Positions 1 through 11,476 of a DNA stretch of 64,000 bases are shown in pieces. The position numbers were made by a program, and so were the translations under genes. The notes under the pieces are model-generated. The model was given only the letters and a program-made list of their open reading frames with translations, ran no database searches and was not told where the DNA came from. How positions within the stretch are numbered: position 1 is the first letter of the stretch; each line of letters opens with the position of its first letter. Source of the DNA: Piezodorus guildinii (lineage: Eukaryota > Arthropoda > Insecta > Hemiptera > Pentatomidae); the NCBI GenBank assembly GCA_023052935.1, contig CM041292.1, positions 32,437,454 through 32,501,453 on the forward strand, read 5' to 3'.

Positions 1-70
1 GGTATCTGGTTCGGGCAAAGTCAGCAACATATGGAATATTAAGGTCTTAATCAATGAGCTTTTTTGTGAC

Positions 71-101
<31 letters not shown>

Positions 102-170
102 GAATTGAGGATTTTGGATTGTAAGGATTGGATACGAGAGGAATTCGATGAGTTAGTAGCTCTAGCTATA
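1..170 (-). pseudogene. Jockey-type LINE ORF2 fragment, cut by window edge
   Basis: On the minus strand this matches the C-terminal part of a Jockey-type ORF2. It lines up with the better preserved fragment at 38893-39162 through shared words such as ATCTGGTTCGG, AATGAG(C/T)TT and GATTTTGGATTGTAAG. A run of 28 A (71-98) sits where the other copy has only CAAATAA, so a homopolymer expanded inside former coding sequence. No open frame survives, and the rest lies outside the window. Confidence 0.6.
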
Positions 171-461
171 GTTTTTTACAACTTATACTCACACTCACAG
201 ACCTTTTAGTGGAACTTGGTTATTAAATGGAAAACTGAAATTGGATAATATTTACGATCGCTTTACTAATCCTTATTAAGGGTTTGCTACAAACCCTTAT
301 GAACCGCCCAGAAGACTATCTTGGCGCTAATAGCCAACTGATATATTCGATGCATTTATAAACCGATATTTGTTTCTAAAACTATTTTATAATTGTATAT
401 CAGTGGTTAGCATATTTGCTTATTGCGTAAGGATATAGCAAATCTCACTTTGTTTACCTAT

Positions 462-1390
462 ATATTTCATATATAGGTATGCGAAAGTAAAAATATTACT
501 AAAAAATCTGGTGCGCGCAACACACGACTTTCGCTTACTCGTTAAAATCAATTTCAGAATTTTTAAATGCATTTAAAGATACAAATAAATTGTTAAATAA
601 TTAATTATTTTGAATTTCAATAGAAACATGTTTTTTATTAAATAATCTATTATAATTTTTATCTACAACTGTCAGTCAGTTTTATCGGCTTTTCATCACT
701 CCTCATTATCCTTTAAAATTCCATGCATTAGATAATATTTTTACTAAAATCATATACAGCGGTATATTATACGTCTATATTTCTATTTTTGTGTTTAAAA
801 CACAAAAATTGGATAAAAAATATATGTTTGCACTTTTCTCCTTTAGTTGATTATCAACTTACAACTTATATATTTACCCCTTATTTATCGATGCTAATAA
901 GATGATGTTTCATTTTTTTTTTAATCTACAAAATGAAAGGTACTTTAGAGAAAGAAAATTTAAAATATCGGCATTTAAGCCTCGCAATACTATTTCGATA
1001 AGAATGAAACCTACATGGTATTAAAGCCTATCACATTTTACATATAGGGATTTTAATCAAAATCGTTAATGCCGTTTTTGAGAAAATCTTAAAAAGATGC
1101 AAAATGCATGGTATAAAGTATATCTTCCGGTCAGCCGATTTTAATAAAAAAGATTCGGACGTAGAGTTGTCTTAAATATGAAATTTAAGTTTCCTAGGAC
1201 TTATCATTTTTCCCCGGGAGTTACGACACACACACAGACCTTTTCGCGGGACTTTGTTATTTAGACTCAGGGGACCCTAAAACGGGTATTTCCGTTGAAA
1301 ACTTCTGAAATATGAAAATGTTCACGATCACAATACTTTCTCTTACTATATACTTCATATTATAGGTAAGTGAAAGTGAAAATTTACACA
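462..1390 (+). repeat. Rep-1 interspersed repeat, near-complete copy
   Basis: This ~0.9-kb non-coding repeat recurs at least ten times in the window on both strands. The 5' end carries CTGGTGCGCGCAACACACG followed by ACTTTCGCTTACT. The 3' end is TAGGTAAGTGAAAGTGAAAA, so the subterminal ACTTTCRCTTACC and GGTAAGTGAAAGT form inverted repeats. Internal landmarks are ATCGGCATTTAAGCC, AAAATGCATGGTATAAAGT and GGGGACCCTAAAACG. A stray 3'-type end (TATAGGTATGCGAAAGTAAAA, 474-494) lies just before the 5' end, suggesting two copies abutted. There is no ORF. A non-autonomous DNA element fits, but the superfamily is unknown. Confidence 0.65.
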
Positions 1391-3104
1391 GTTGCAGTAG
1401 ATAATTAATTATTTTTTCTTTGCAAATTTAAAATAACCTCAAATCAAACTAAAATTTGGAAACGTTTTCTAATACGAAGTGATTCACCCACGCATCGGAA
1501 TGGTGAATGGTGATGAGCACACAGGCTCTTCAATCGACGCAACCGGATAGAGCGATAAAATTGCCCCATGAGCCATGGGTGGTTTCGGTTTACGTCCGAT
1601 TCGTGATCTTATAAAAAGAAGGTAATGCCTTTCTTATTGCCCTTAATGGGACGTAATTGAGTTCTCACGAAGCCTCCGGCGTACAGAACGTAAATAACTT
1701 TACTAATTGTGCAAAGTTCTGCGCAATGCTTTGAACCTCTAGCTCAAAGGCAGTGACACCATTGTGCAGACAGCAAGGAAGGATATCGAAGATTATCTAG
1801 CGATTAATTTTAATTAGCATCACCTATAGAAGTAGTGCGTATGGCACCTGTATCAAATGTACTATGTGCTGTTTAACTAATTTGTTTCTCGGAACTTGAC
1901 GTTAACATCAGCCGTTTGGTTTGAAAATGGTCGTAAATTAAATATGTTTAACGTTTATTATTCGGTTGTGTTTAAGACTAATAAAAAAATAAGACCAATT
2001 TAAAACGCTGCATTTTATCACACAATGGTTTATTTTTTTCAAATAACTATATTAAGGTATAACAATTTATAGCTGCTAATCTCTTCGATTTTTCTCCATC
2101 TTAGTAAAAACCGAGTTTTAGTGCAATTACATCTATTATAATTTGTAACTTTTGACTTTGTCATTGTATACTGTATATATTGTGTGAATGGGATCTTATA
2201 TCACTATTACTAATGTTCATATAGAAACAAATTGTAATATATCTCAGTAAATAAATATGAAAAAAAAAATTGCAGCTTAGATATATACATAAACTTTTTT
2301 GTCCACCTGTTTATCGCACTCTACTTATTCTATACCTCTATTCATAGATTTCTCAATCTACGAAAATAACAGACTAATGGGCGTATTTATAGTTACATTT
2401 CAATTCAATTTAATATATATTTTATATAGAGGTATGTGGCTGTAAAAAATGAATGAACAAATATCTATAGATATCCAAACTTTATCACTACTGTAGTATG
2501 TAGTGGATGAATAATGCAAAAAAAAAAAAATATATATAATTTTAGTAACGTAAAAAAATATATTTATATATAATTAATGAGGAATGTTATTTAGTATTAT
2601 TAATTTTTGTCCCATAAGAAACAATTTGATAATAATAAAATACTCCATTTACACAAAATTAAAGTTAAGAATATAAGAACATCTTAAACACACGCATATC
2701 TACTCGCAGTTTGATAAATTAAAATCAGAGTATTTCATTACATATTCCTTTAAAAATACCTTTCTTGGCTTTTGGTCATTACGAGCTATTAGTTACGCCG
2801 TCCATGATCCATCTTCTTCCGGTAAAAGTTCCTGGAGGCTGGAAATAGCTTCATTTCCAGAGAGCAAATCTTGTCCTGTTATCGCATTACGGCAGCAGGT
2901 CGTTAATAAGGGACTGCGAGTTGCGTATGTTCATAATCCCAGTTTGCGAAAGGTCTTATGCTTGATTTTAGAGTCAAAACATAAAGGAATCATAATGGAA
3001 CCCCAAAATGGTGGATCGTACAATGAATTCTATCAGTAATGAATTTTCTTTAGCACTCAATATTAATATAAGCGTCTATGCCTGAAGTATTACAACCACT
3101 TTTA
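1391..3104. other. No gene recognised
   Basis: AT-rich sequence with a slightly GC-richer patch near 1480-1720. I found no coding signal, tRNA or clear repeat here. Confidence 0.5.
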
Positions 3105-3585
3105 CATCATCAAAACCAAAAAAGCCTCTAGATACCATTCACACTTTTCAATTATCTAAAAAACATCTCTGACCAATTTGATGAATCTCGATTTAGGTGT
3201 AATATTTAATCGATTTAATATATGGGAATGTAAATTTTATTTTGACTGAAATAGCCTAACTGGGCTTAAATGCCGATGTTTTAAATTTTATTTGCTCAAA
3301 GTCTTTTGAATTTAATTACGTAAATTTGACAAAAGAAATAACGTTATATAGATGTATAATACACAATTAGAAAGCTGAATATTTTAGGAAAATGTTTGTA
3401 AAACGTTATGCGGAAAGACAAAAATGGCATCTATTTAAATGATTAATTTAGATGATAACTTTTATTGTTAGATTATTAAATTGCAACTTTTTTGCAACTC
3501 TAACTTTATTTTAAAGTTCTTAAATTAATTTTTTCAATAGATGTAATTGAAAGGCGTTCGTTGCGTGCACAAGATTTCTTACCGC
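3105..3585 (-). repeat. Rep-1 copy, diverged, inverted
   Basis: The minus strand carries Rep-1 landmarks: the CCATTCACAC.TTTT block, AAATGCCGATGTTTTAAATTTTA and, at 3560-3580, a 5'-end remnant related to TGTGCACGCAAC. It is heavily diverged and non-coding. Confidence 0.5.
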
Positions 3586-3689
3586 GGTAACTAGTAATTG
3601 ACAGGGCTCATGATAATTATCAGATATACATATGTCGAATATAGTTACAGTTTCGAACATAACGGTTTTAATTGACATTTATGTATTCC

Positions 3690-4185
3690 TTTCGTTTTAA
3701 GTTGTCCTGAGACGTTAAACATGGCCAATGCCCATTCATAACTAGGAGTCATCCCACTAATGAACTCGTCCATCTTGTTAACGCTGCTTTGCGAAAGGAA
3801 GTACCAGATGGTTGCAAATAATTAACACACCTCCTTTGCAAGTCCTAGCACTTGTACACAGTTTACAAGTTGGTATTACCATACCGGCTTCCAGCAGGTC
3901 CACGGCTGCCCACTTTGCTGTCGCCGAGAGCGGAAGTTCCAATGCCTTATGCGTAGCCGTTGATAAATGCGGCACGCAAGGACTTCCCTTATCAGCCGCA
4001 AGGTGGGAGCGACATAACCTCCTGAGTGCCCGCCTTAAATTACCTCCCCCTTTGTTACCTTACGCAACTATAAAGAGGGCTGTGGTACGTACATACATCT
4101 TGCATAATGCAACTATTTGGAATGTTATCATTCAAGGCTTCAGTCGTACAGTTAGTGTCACAAAAAGGAGTTGGCCCTGAACCAC
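3690..4185. other. GC-richer segment with unassigned 122-codon ORF
   Basis: Base composition rises above the AT-rich surroundings. A plus-strand ORF runs from 3812 to 4180 (122 codons) and an opposing short ORF from 3975 to 3778. Neither shows a domain, signal peptide or repeat I recognise. It could be a diverged transposon piece, conserved non-coding DNA or an exon. I assign no function. Confidence 0.2.
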
Positions 4186-5323
4186 GCCTCTGAAGCCGCT
4201 ATGCGCTTCTCCTGGAGATATACTGCCTTCTTGCTTCTAATGCTTTTATCATTATTTATTGTAATTGATTCATAAGATTGATTCCAATTCAAACATACTG
4301 AAGTACCGGTTGTGCACACATTCCAAACAAAGCATATTATCATGATAGAGTGATAGTTGACGATTGAGTATATGGTTGTAAAGCAAGTTCATAGTGTTTG
4401 TAAATATTTCAATTTAATCCCCTCTGCGCTTATAAAATCCTGTTTAATTGGTCAATAATGTTTTCCATATCCTAAAAAAAGATAAAATAAGGACCTTTAA
4501 TGAATCAGTTTCAAACGAAATTACTTATCTTTAAATGGTATTTCGTTTGCTTAAAATAGGAGGGAAAAAAAATATTTAATGACGTTTTATTTTCGAAATA
4601 GAAAATACGTTGCATAGACCGTTAACAAAATTTACAGTGTGTATGAGCGATGAGGCATCAAGAGAATGCACCGTCTGTTAGTGGTTAGCTAGATTCAGAA
4701 TCGAAAATTTCAAAGACGCTAAGTGTCCTCTTGGTGAACAAATTTAAGTTATGTTCGAAAATATTTAATTTTTGATTGAATCATAAAATTGATTAAAAAT
4801 GTTTACCAGAATCTGAAGTTTTTATTAAAATCGCCAGTAAAAATACTTATTTTACAACTGAATATGAAAAACAGATTGGTTAGGGGTGAGGAAGGGAGGG
4901 TGCGATCATCGAAAATAACACATCGATATAGAAAACTTATCATATTTGTGTGCTAAATTTTCGGCATAAATCGTAGAACCTGATTGGGTGAGTGGCCGAA
5001 TGAGTTAGCATACGTTGCTATGAACGTGCGTTTTCCTATAAACAGAAACTTAGAATTCAATAATTACTATTCCACGTCTCGGTACCAAGGAACTTTTAAT
5101 TTAAAGGGGGGCATTATTCCTCCGTTCCATCCCCTACTTCTAGAAACGCCCGTATAGCCAACAAAGGGGAAGTAGGGGTGTACAAAAAAACAAAAAAACT
5201 ATTTTAAAGCAATAAAATGCTGATTTGAGGATTTAATGTGAGAGGAATGAATAACTATAAACATATTATATTATAAACATTAGCTTCCCAATCAATTACC
5301 CACTTTTTAGTATACCTCCAAAT
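4186..5323. other. No gene; possible degenerate tRNA-like stretch
   Basis: AT-rich and without coding signal. At 4987-5025, GTGAGTGGCCGAATGAGTTAGC resembles a tRNA box A region, but no matching box B follows. It is at best a decayed SINE head. Confidence 0.3.
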
Positions 5324-6053
5324 ATGAACATGGAAACACGCGATTTTCGAGTAATATTTTCGTACGAGTTTACACTCGGCCATTCAGCAGCTGAGGCCGC
5401 TAGAAATATTTGCAAGGCGTTTGGGGATGGGAGTATTAATGAACGGACCATTCGCCGCTGGTTTCCTAAGTTTTCAGCTGGGAATACCGACTTGGAAAAC
5501 TTGCCCTCCGTCCGTAATAGACAACGATGTCCTCAAACATACAGTAGAAGGAAACCCCTACCAAACAGTTAAAGGACTCTCAGCACAACTAAATGCAAGT
5601 GCATCTACCGTTTCCAGACATTTAAAGTGTATTGGGAAAGTAAAAAAAAATCGATACATGGGTATAATACCTCATGATCTCACTGAGCGGCAGCTAGAAC
5701 CCATGTTTCAAAACATACCGTGCAAAAATTGAAAGAACTGGACGAAGTTCTTCCGCACCTACTATATTCTCCCGACTTGTCTCCAACAGATTACCACGTT
5801 TTCAGGAATTTAGACAACTTCGTCAAAGGAAAACTTTTTGAAAATGATGATCAAGTGAAAAGTCCGTTTTCAGATTTTGTTCCACTTCAAAGCTCAGAGT
5901 TTTTCAGTTCGGGGATAAAAAAGTTGATGTCACGTCGGGAAAAATGTGTTGAAAAAGAAGGTAAACACTTGAATAAAATTATCTTGTTTTTATATCGTAT
6001 TTTTAATAAAAATCCTTTACCTTGAAAACGGACATTTCATGTGACACAGCCCA
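5324..6053 (+). pseudogene. mariner-family transposase relic, centre deleted
   Basis: Three overlapping open segments (5324-5572, 5421-5732, 5720-6025) together cover the two ends of a mariner transposase. The N-terminal helix-turn-helix region reads FRVIFSYEFTLGHSAAEAAR and then NERTIRRWFPKF. After a frameshift near 5500-5520 the second DNA-binding helix region continues (STVSRHLKCIGKVKK, then the HDLTERQ linker). The protein then jumps directly to the C-terminal catalytic part, LPHLLYSPDLSPTDYHVF, which holds the third acidic residue of the D,D34D triad. The middle with the first two aspartates is gone. Normal mariner transposases are about 340-350 residues, and here fewer than about 230 codons remain. 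A plausible right end is GTGACACAGCCCAATA near 6038-6053, but no matching left inverted repeat was found. It cannot be active. Confidence 0.85.
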
Positions 6054-6549
6054 ATATGTCCAGGCAGTGACGACCAACGCGCTGACGAACATATTAACCT
6101 TTCCCTTTTTCAAGACATTTTTGATATCGAATTTTTATTAGAGTGTTGTCAATGGGTAGTGTCTCTACATGTGTACTCAATGTATTTCTTACAAAACATT
6201 GGTGAATCTCAATAAATATATTAAGATACAATTAAAAAAAAAACTTTGAAGAAAGAACAATACAGATTAAATCAGTAAGATGCCCGAGGTTTATGTTATT
6301 CCCTCTATAGTAGTACAAGACTGCATATTAACAGTAGTCCGACGAAAATCTGTATCAGAAAACATTCATCTGATTCCACAGAAATCTTCTGGATCCCACT
6401 AAATGGAAAGGTTATGGTCGTAGTATTTATTTCCCAAATCCAAGATGAAAATAAGGATTTTTTGGGGGAAGGATAGGAATACAAAAAGAGTGTTTAAGAG
6501 TTTCGCTTGTAGGTTACCATAGTATTCTAGGTATATTCTATTCCATATT

Positions 6550-6551
<2 letters not shown>
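6054..6551. other. No gene recognised
   Basis: AT-rich spacer between the mariner relic and a dinucleotide tract. I see no recognisable feature. Confidence 0.5.

Positions 6552-6602
<51 letters not shown>
6552..6602. repeat. (TA)n microsatellite
   Basis: About 50 bp of uninterrupted AT dinucleotides. Confidence 0.95.
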
Positions 6603-6605
<3 letters not shown>

Positions 6606-6667
6606 TAGGTCAAGTATATACAAATAAAAACATGTGAAAATTAAAAAAAAAAATCAGCAATGTATGT

Positions 6668-6992
6668 AAATGTATCATATACTGGGATCACTTGTAGCTG
6701 GGTGGTTAGCGTAACAGCCTCTCATGCTAAAGGTCACGGGTTCAAACCCGCAGGTGGTCCTAGGATTTTTTTAATGGGGGTAAAAAATCCTTAGTTACGC
6801 CGTCCTTCGGAGGGGACGTTAAAAGGTGGTCCCGAGCCTGTGCGATGTCAGGTACTCGTTAAAGATTCCTATCCTAATAAAACCTGGATAGGCAAAATTA
6901 AGGACTCCCACTGTAGCATCGTCCGATTAGCCATAGTAGCATTAAGTGACGTTAAATAAATAAACAAAAAACAAACAAATGTATCATATACT
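6668..6992 (+). mobile_element. SINE-A, complete, with 16-bp TSD
   Basis: A tRNA-derived SINE at 6684-6976 is flanked by perfect direct repeats AAATGTATCATATACT (6668-6683 and 6977-6992). The head has a box A-like TAGCTGGGTGGTTAGCG and a box B-like GGTTCAAACCC, as in Pol III promoters. The body contains ACGCCGTCCTTCGGAGGG, GCCTGTGCGATGTCAGGTAC and CTCCCACTGTAGCATCGTCC. The tail is (AAATAAACA)-like. It has no coding capacity and would be mobilised by a LINE. Related copies lie at 8455-8735, 17081-17322, 54550-54645, 61327-61445 and 63229-63345. Confidence 0.9.
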
Positions 6993-7675
6993 AATAGGTT
7001 ATTTTTATTTTTCAGGTGAGAAAATTTCCAAGCACTCCATGCAAAGGATGTCATGAGGATAGACTTTAAGGTTTGTCTTAATTGACTTATTTCCGAAATG
7101 GAATATGAATGTATAAATAAAAAATAACATTTTGAGATGCATGCATGATTTACTTTACTGAGGATTAGCTGTATGTTTTATTTTCATTTGAGATCCACTA
7201 ACTCTATCAATTTGAGTCAAAATGACCTTTTCTCCATTTTAATCAAGGATTTAAGTTACCTCACCGGACCTCGTGACAAATGTCAGATGTTAATAAGACG
7301 TCGTAGCCTTTGCAACTCAGGTTGATGGATTGCAGTTGAGTTGGCATCACGAACTGGAGGGACGGGGTACGTTGTCAATCGGGCTGGTTGACAGCTTATA
7401 GAATATTTTATCATTAATAATAGTTCCTATTTTAGGACTAAATGTGTTATATTTTTAAATGCATATTTTTTTTTCAAAAATAGATTTAAAAATAATGGTT
7501 TGAATTGAGAAATTTCGAATCACTATTGTAAATGAGAAACATAGTAAAATGTTAAATTAATTTTTAAAAGCAATTTCTTTACACTTCGTCGTAAACCTAT
7601 GTCTTTCTGCACTACAGTACCCTTGATAATTCTGTCCTACTCCCTGTACAATAGGTCTGATCCTAGGACAAACGA
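6993..7675. other. No gene recognised
   Basis: Unremarkable AT-rich sequence. The patch 7260-7400 is slightly GC-richer, but I could not assign it. Confidence 0.5.
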
Positions 7676-7925
7676 CTTACTTTCAATCCTCACACAAATC
7701 TGAAATGACAAGAAAATGTACGACTTTTTCTGCTACTTCAACACTTAATCGAGAAACCTTATAATCCTCCACCAAACTACTAACTCTAAGGCCAGTCTGG
7801 ACGTATGGAGTTGAGCTTTGGGGCTCTAATAAACCATCGAATCCGCATTTCAGATCTTCATTAGAGCTAAAAAATAACGAGATTCAACGTGTAAGAACCA
7901 TCTCATCATTCCTCAACTATTCAAT
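7676..7925 (+). pseudogene. Jockey-type LINE ORF2 fragment
   Basis: Plus-strand translation retains a piece of the region just after the reverse transcriptase. There is an NPHTNLKRQ-like block near 7688, then LRPVWTYGVELWGS near 7790-7830, corresponding to KPIWTYGLELWGT in the complete element at 22991-27570. Both ends are lost and frames are broken. Confidence 0.7.
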
Positions 7926-8094
7926 ATACAATATATATTAGAACGTGTTAGAGTAATGGCAATTGTAAAACAATTTAAGTATATTGGCTCACTTAGGGAT
8001 AAAAATATCTAAAAATTATAAATGTAGTATTTGGAACTAACTCTTATTTTTCTTTATATTTTTATTTATTATAACATAAATAAAACTTGATTAT

Positions 8095-8129
8095 AACGTT
8101 TCGAGGTAATTTCTTTGCCTCATCTTCAA
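8095..8129 (-). ncRNA. Hammerhead-like motif, degenerate (left arm)
   Basis: On the minus strand TTGAAGA is followed by a GAGG/CCTC stem and then GAAACGTT. The first core base is T instead of the required C, so activity is doubtful. It pairs with the copy at 8408-8442. Confidence 0.45.
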
Positions 8130-8407
8130 AATTATTAAAAGATCATTAATATTTCCATATTATACTATAATATTGGTCATATAATCATGCACTCTTATTT
8201 ACACATAGCACCTATATAAGAATCATTTCGTCAATTGTTAAAAAATATTCTCTATTTCAAAATAACATAAAAATTGTTCCAACATTTTGACTGCTAAATA
8301 AATACATCTATGAAGCAGACTAAAGTAACCTTTAGGTAAATAAGAGTGCATGATTATATGATCAATATTATAGTATAATATGGAAATATTGATGATTTTT
8401 TAATAAT

Positions 8408-8442
8408 CTGAAGACGAGGCAAAGAAATTACCTCGAAACGTC
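8408..8442 (+). ncRNA. Small hammerhead ribozyme-like motif
   Basis: CTGAAGA (CUGANGA core, 8408-8414) is followed by one unpaired base, a GAGG/CCTC helix II with an AT-rich loop, then GAAACGTC (8435-8442). Helix III is reduced to the self-complementary ACGT, as in the dimer-acting hammerheads reported from Penelope-like elements. Identification rests on motif spacing only. Confidence 0.5.
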
Positions 8443-8443
8443 C

Positions 8444-8746
8444 TAGTCAAGTTTGTTTGTCTATTTATTTAACGTCACTTTATGCTACTATGTCTAATCG
8501 AAAGATGCTACAGTGGGAGTCCTAAATTTTGCCTATCCAGGTTTTATTAGGATCTTTAACGAGTACCTGACATCGCACAGGCTCGCACCTTTTAACGTCC
8601 CTTCCGAAGGACGGCATTACTAAGGATTTTTTACTCCCATTCAAAAATCTTAGGACCACCTGCGGGTTTGAACCCGTGCTGACCTTTGGCATGGGAGGCT
8701 GTTATGCTAACCACCCAGCTACAAGTGATCCATCATAATCAAGTTT
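8444..8746 (-). mobile_element. SINE-A, minus strand, inserted in an inverted repeat
   Basis: Positions 8455-8735 are a nearly full-length SINE-A in reverse, with box B complement GGGTTTGAACCC and box A complement CTAACCACCCAGCTA. Direct repeats ending TCAAGTTT (8444-8454 and 8736-8746, TARTCAAGTTT) flank it and split the right arm of the palindrome. The SINE is therefore younger than the inverted repeat. Confidence 0.85.
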
Positions 8747-9089
8747 TATTTTTATTATAATAAATAAAAATATAAAGCAAGAGTTGAGATAGTTCCAACT
8801 ATACTACCTTCATAATTATATTCACTCTTCTATAATAATAATTTATATTAAAAGATCTAAAAATTATAGGAACAAATAAAAGTAAGAATTAAAATTTGAA
8901 AATTAAATATAATGGTATAAACTTGTGATTAGAATCAGTTTTTAATTTTAAGCAGATACTTAATATTTGTCTTTTATCTACTGAAATTTACAACTTTACA
9001 TACAACTAGAACCCCTTCCTGTTAACCAAAAAACTGACAAACATAACTTATCACTAGCTTATTCTCAAATATTAAATTTAATAAAGCAT

Positions 9090-10210
9090 CTCTAGCTCAT
9101 TTTTTAAACAACCATCTGATCATCTCTTTATAATTTTATTTTTATTTACTTATTATCATTATTTTATTTATATATCTATTTATTTTTTTACCCTACTTTT
9201 ATTTATTTGTTTACCTACTAGATTACTGTTTTATTTATCATTTCTTTCGACAGCTCCTTATGGTCATTCGTTATTACCTAATCGTCATTAATCATCGTCA
9301 TTCGTTATTACCTTATATCTTTTAATCACTATTACTTACATTTTCCCCTTTATAGTCATACTTATATATTTTTCGCTTCCTATTTTTCTCTTTTTTTCAA
9401 TAATTCTGCATTTTTTAATCTCAGTCTGCTATTTTATATTATTAATATGTATTTAAAAAAATCATTAGCCAATCCTTTAGTTTTTTTTCTTCAACAAACA
9501 ATCGAATCAGTAAACATTGCTTTCTTGGAAAAGCTCTAACGAACATTCTAGTTTCCATATTTTCCGTTCCACGCAATGAGCGTTTTTTAAACAGAAAAAC
9601 ATCACTTCTTTAGACACCGTCTCAGAGTCAAGTATGTATATTTTTTCTTATTGATTAGGATCTCTTTTCATCGCCTATTTCTTTCTCTCTCATTCCATTA
9701 TCATGCATTTTTTCGTCACATGTCCTGACATATAATTGTTAGTTTAATATTACATTATTTTAAAATTTAAAATTATTTTTTTATTCATACTGTTTCTCTT
9801 TTTTAATGACTATGTTCTTTTTATATATTACCTATACTCTTAACTATGTTTATAATATACTACCGTCATATATCACTTCAAAATTGTTCATATTTAAAAT
9901 TTTAATTGTTCACATATTTTTCCTTTGTCATTTTTTCATTTGCTTAATCCCTCTTTATATATTCTTATTACAATATTATCATCTCGATTCTGTTTACTTC
10001 TATACTGTACAACTATCATCTTATTAATTATTTTTATAACTGTCATCCATACTTTATAACTATCATCTTAATTTTGTTTATTTCCATACCTTATAACTGT
10101 CACCTTATTATCATTTTACATTTAATTTTATGTATGTTCCCATATTATATTACTGTCATATTATTAATATATACCTAACGCATTATTAAGTCTATAATTA
10201 CATTGGTTGT
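9090..10210. other. T-rich, G-poor strand-asymmetric tract
   Basis: About 1.1 kb in which the plus strand is dominated by T with C and A, and G is scarce. Toward its end (9970-10160) a diverged unit around TTATAACTRTCATCTTA recurs several times. No ORF of note exists; an open stretch at 9806-10027 encodes only low-complexity hydrophobic sequence. It ends about 20 bp before the hammerhead-like motif at 10227, so it may be untranslated sequence of a retroelement. Confidence 0.4.
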
Positions 10211-10226
10211 TATCTTGTTTCTTTTA

Positions 10227-10265
10227 GCCTTGATGAAGGTCCACAATCTAGGCCGAAACGTCGGC
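10227..10265 (+). ncRNA. Small hammerhead ribozyme-like motif
   Basis: GCC (10227-10229) and GGC (10263-10265) can form helix I. Inside lies TTGATGA (10230-10236; CTGATGA with a C-to-T change), a helix II GGTC/GGCC pairing, and GAAACGTC (10255-10262). Architecture fits the small hammerhead variants, but the changed first core base should reduce cleavage. Confidence 0.5.
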
Positions 10266-11218
10266 ACATAATTAAAATAGCACTTGTTTTAAATGTATGT
10301 TTCTATTTTATGACCGCACCCCAACCATCTTCCTCAACTAACTTCTCAACGGTAAACAAAAAACTCTATAATTACAACTTTATTTGATTAGTCAACAAGT
10401 AACTATGCTGCTGAAAAAAAAAAAATTTAGAGAAACTGCCGATTTGCAGCAACCCAGTATAAAAGATAAACCTGGAGGTCTCGAGGTCATCTTATTTTCA
10501 TTTCGTAGGACAATCAGGAACAGAAGAGGAAGCAAGGATTAAAACTAGGGGGTCATAGAGGATTTATCATAGAAGGAGTGATGCATGGACCAAATACTTG
10601 ATGTTGAACCCCCCAGGTCCCCAAAGACACTTCATGGGTAGTTCTTTTCTCAATTTAATAAAACATAATAGTGTTGAACTATTTTGCTCTTGCTACTGTG
10701 AACTTGGTATTTTTTCCCGGAAAGAATAGATCTGTTAACGAAGCATTATGATGGTTACAGTTGCGTGCACTCTCTCCTTTGCCACCCAATTTGTCCCTAT
10801 TAGCACTAATCTCCTGAGGCCTTGTTTACCCTATGCAAATCGGCTCTTATGTCAGGCGGAAGTCTTCCATGGACTATTTATTTAAATCAGAAGAAAGTAC
10901 ATGCGGATAATAAGAGAACATTACCCTCCCATCTCCGATCCCTCCATAGAACGTAAAGGCATTCTCTTTCGATTCATAATCAACTTTTATAGTTCATGCG
11001 CGTTTATTTTTATTTCTGTCCACGCTATAAACTGCCTCTATTATATATGCATCAATTAAAAGTAGAACCATTTTCTACTGTCAAATGAATATATTATTTT
11101 GCGAATAAATAAAATAAAAGTTGTAGATAGATAATGGTTCTACCTTCATTTATATATAAAAAAAAACAATAAATGAATGTAAAACATTTATTTTAAATGT
11201 TATTCTAATAATATTTTT
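10266..11218. other. No gene; diverged repeat at 10495-10590
   Basis: Non-coding. The block 10495-10590 (words ATCAGGAA, AAGCAAGGATT, AAACTAG.GGGT) recurs at 51555-51660, so it is part of a low-copy dispersed repeat. Confidence 0.45.
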
Positions 11219-11291
11219 AACACACACTGCCTTCCATTCCTCACCCAATCACTTTATTTCACAAGCAATTTATCAGTTTTTCATACTAGTC

Positions 11292-11322
11292 GACGTTTCG
11301 CGGCTGTTTCCCCATTTTCAAG
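11292..11322 (-). ncRNA. Hammerhead-like motif, degenerate
   Basis: On the minus strand CTTGAAAA is followed by a stem region and GAAACGTCGAC. GAAACGTC is intact, but the CUGANGA half is reduced to TTGAAAA. Confidence 0.35.
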
Positions 11323-11476
11323 ATATAATGTGCTTATCCAAAAGTTCATCTATTTTTTTCTTCAAACTGGAGAAATTGTTGCTCATATGGTTGGTGCTAA
11401 TGTCCATATTTAATTTAGTTTCTTATCTTTTTTAATTTTTTTGGAAGTTTTCTTAATATAAACATTCTTAATATAT

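Larger units (their letters stand above)
8018..8822. repeat. Long imperfect inverted repeat, right arm split by a SINE
   Basis: The left arm (8018-8205) is repeated in inverted orientation at 8333-8448 and, beyond an inserted SINE-A, at 8736-8822. Shared blocks include GAGTGCATGATTATATGATC, TATTATAGTATAATATGGAA and GCAAAGAAATTACCTCGAAA. Each arm carries a hammerhead-like core (8095-8129 minus, 8408-8442 plus). The ~130-bp centre is non-coding. Inverted pairs of terminal repeats are known for Penelope-like elements, which is the favoured reading. Confidence 0.7.

Noticed and set aside
2790..2807. SINE-A body fragment (TTAGTTACGCCGTCC)
   Set aside because: Only about 15 bp match; flanking sequence does not, so chance cannot be excluded.
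6399..6623. 74-codon ORF with Tyr-Ile repeats
   Set aside because: Translation of a (TA)n microsatellite.
6688..6760. Genuine tRNA gene
   Set aside because: Same reasoning: it is the head of SINE-A.
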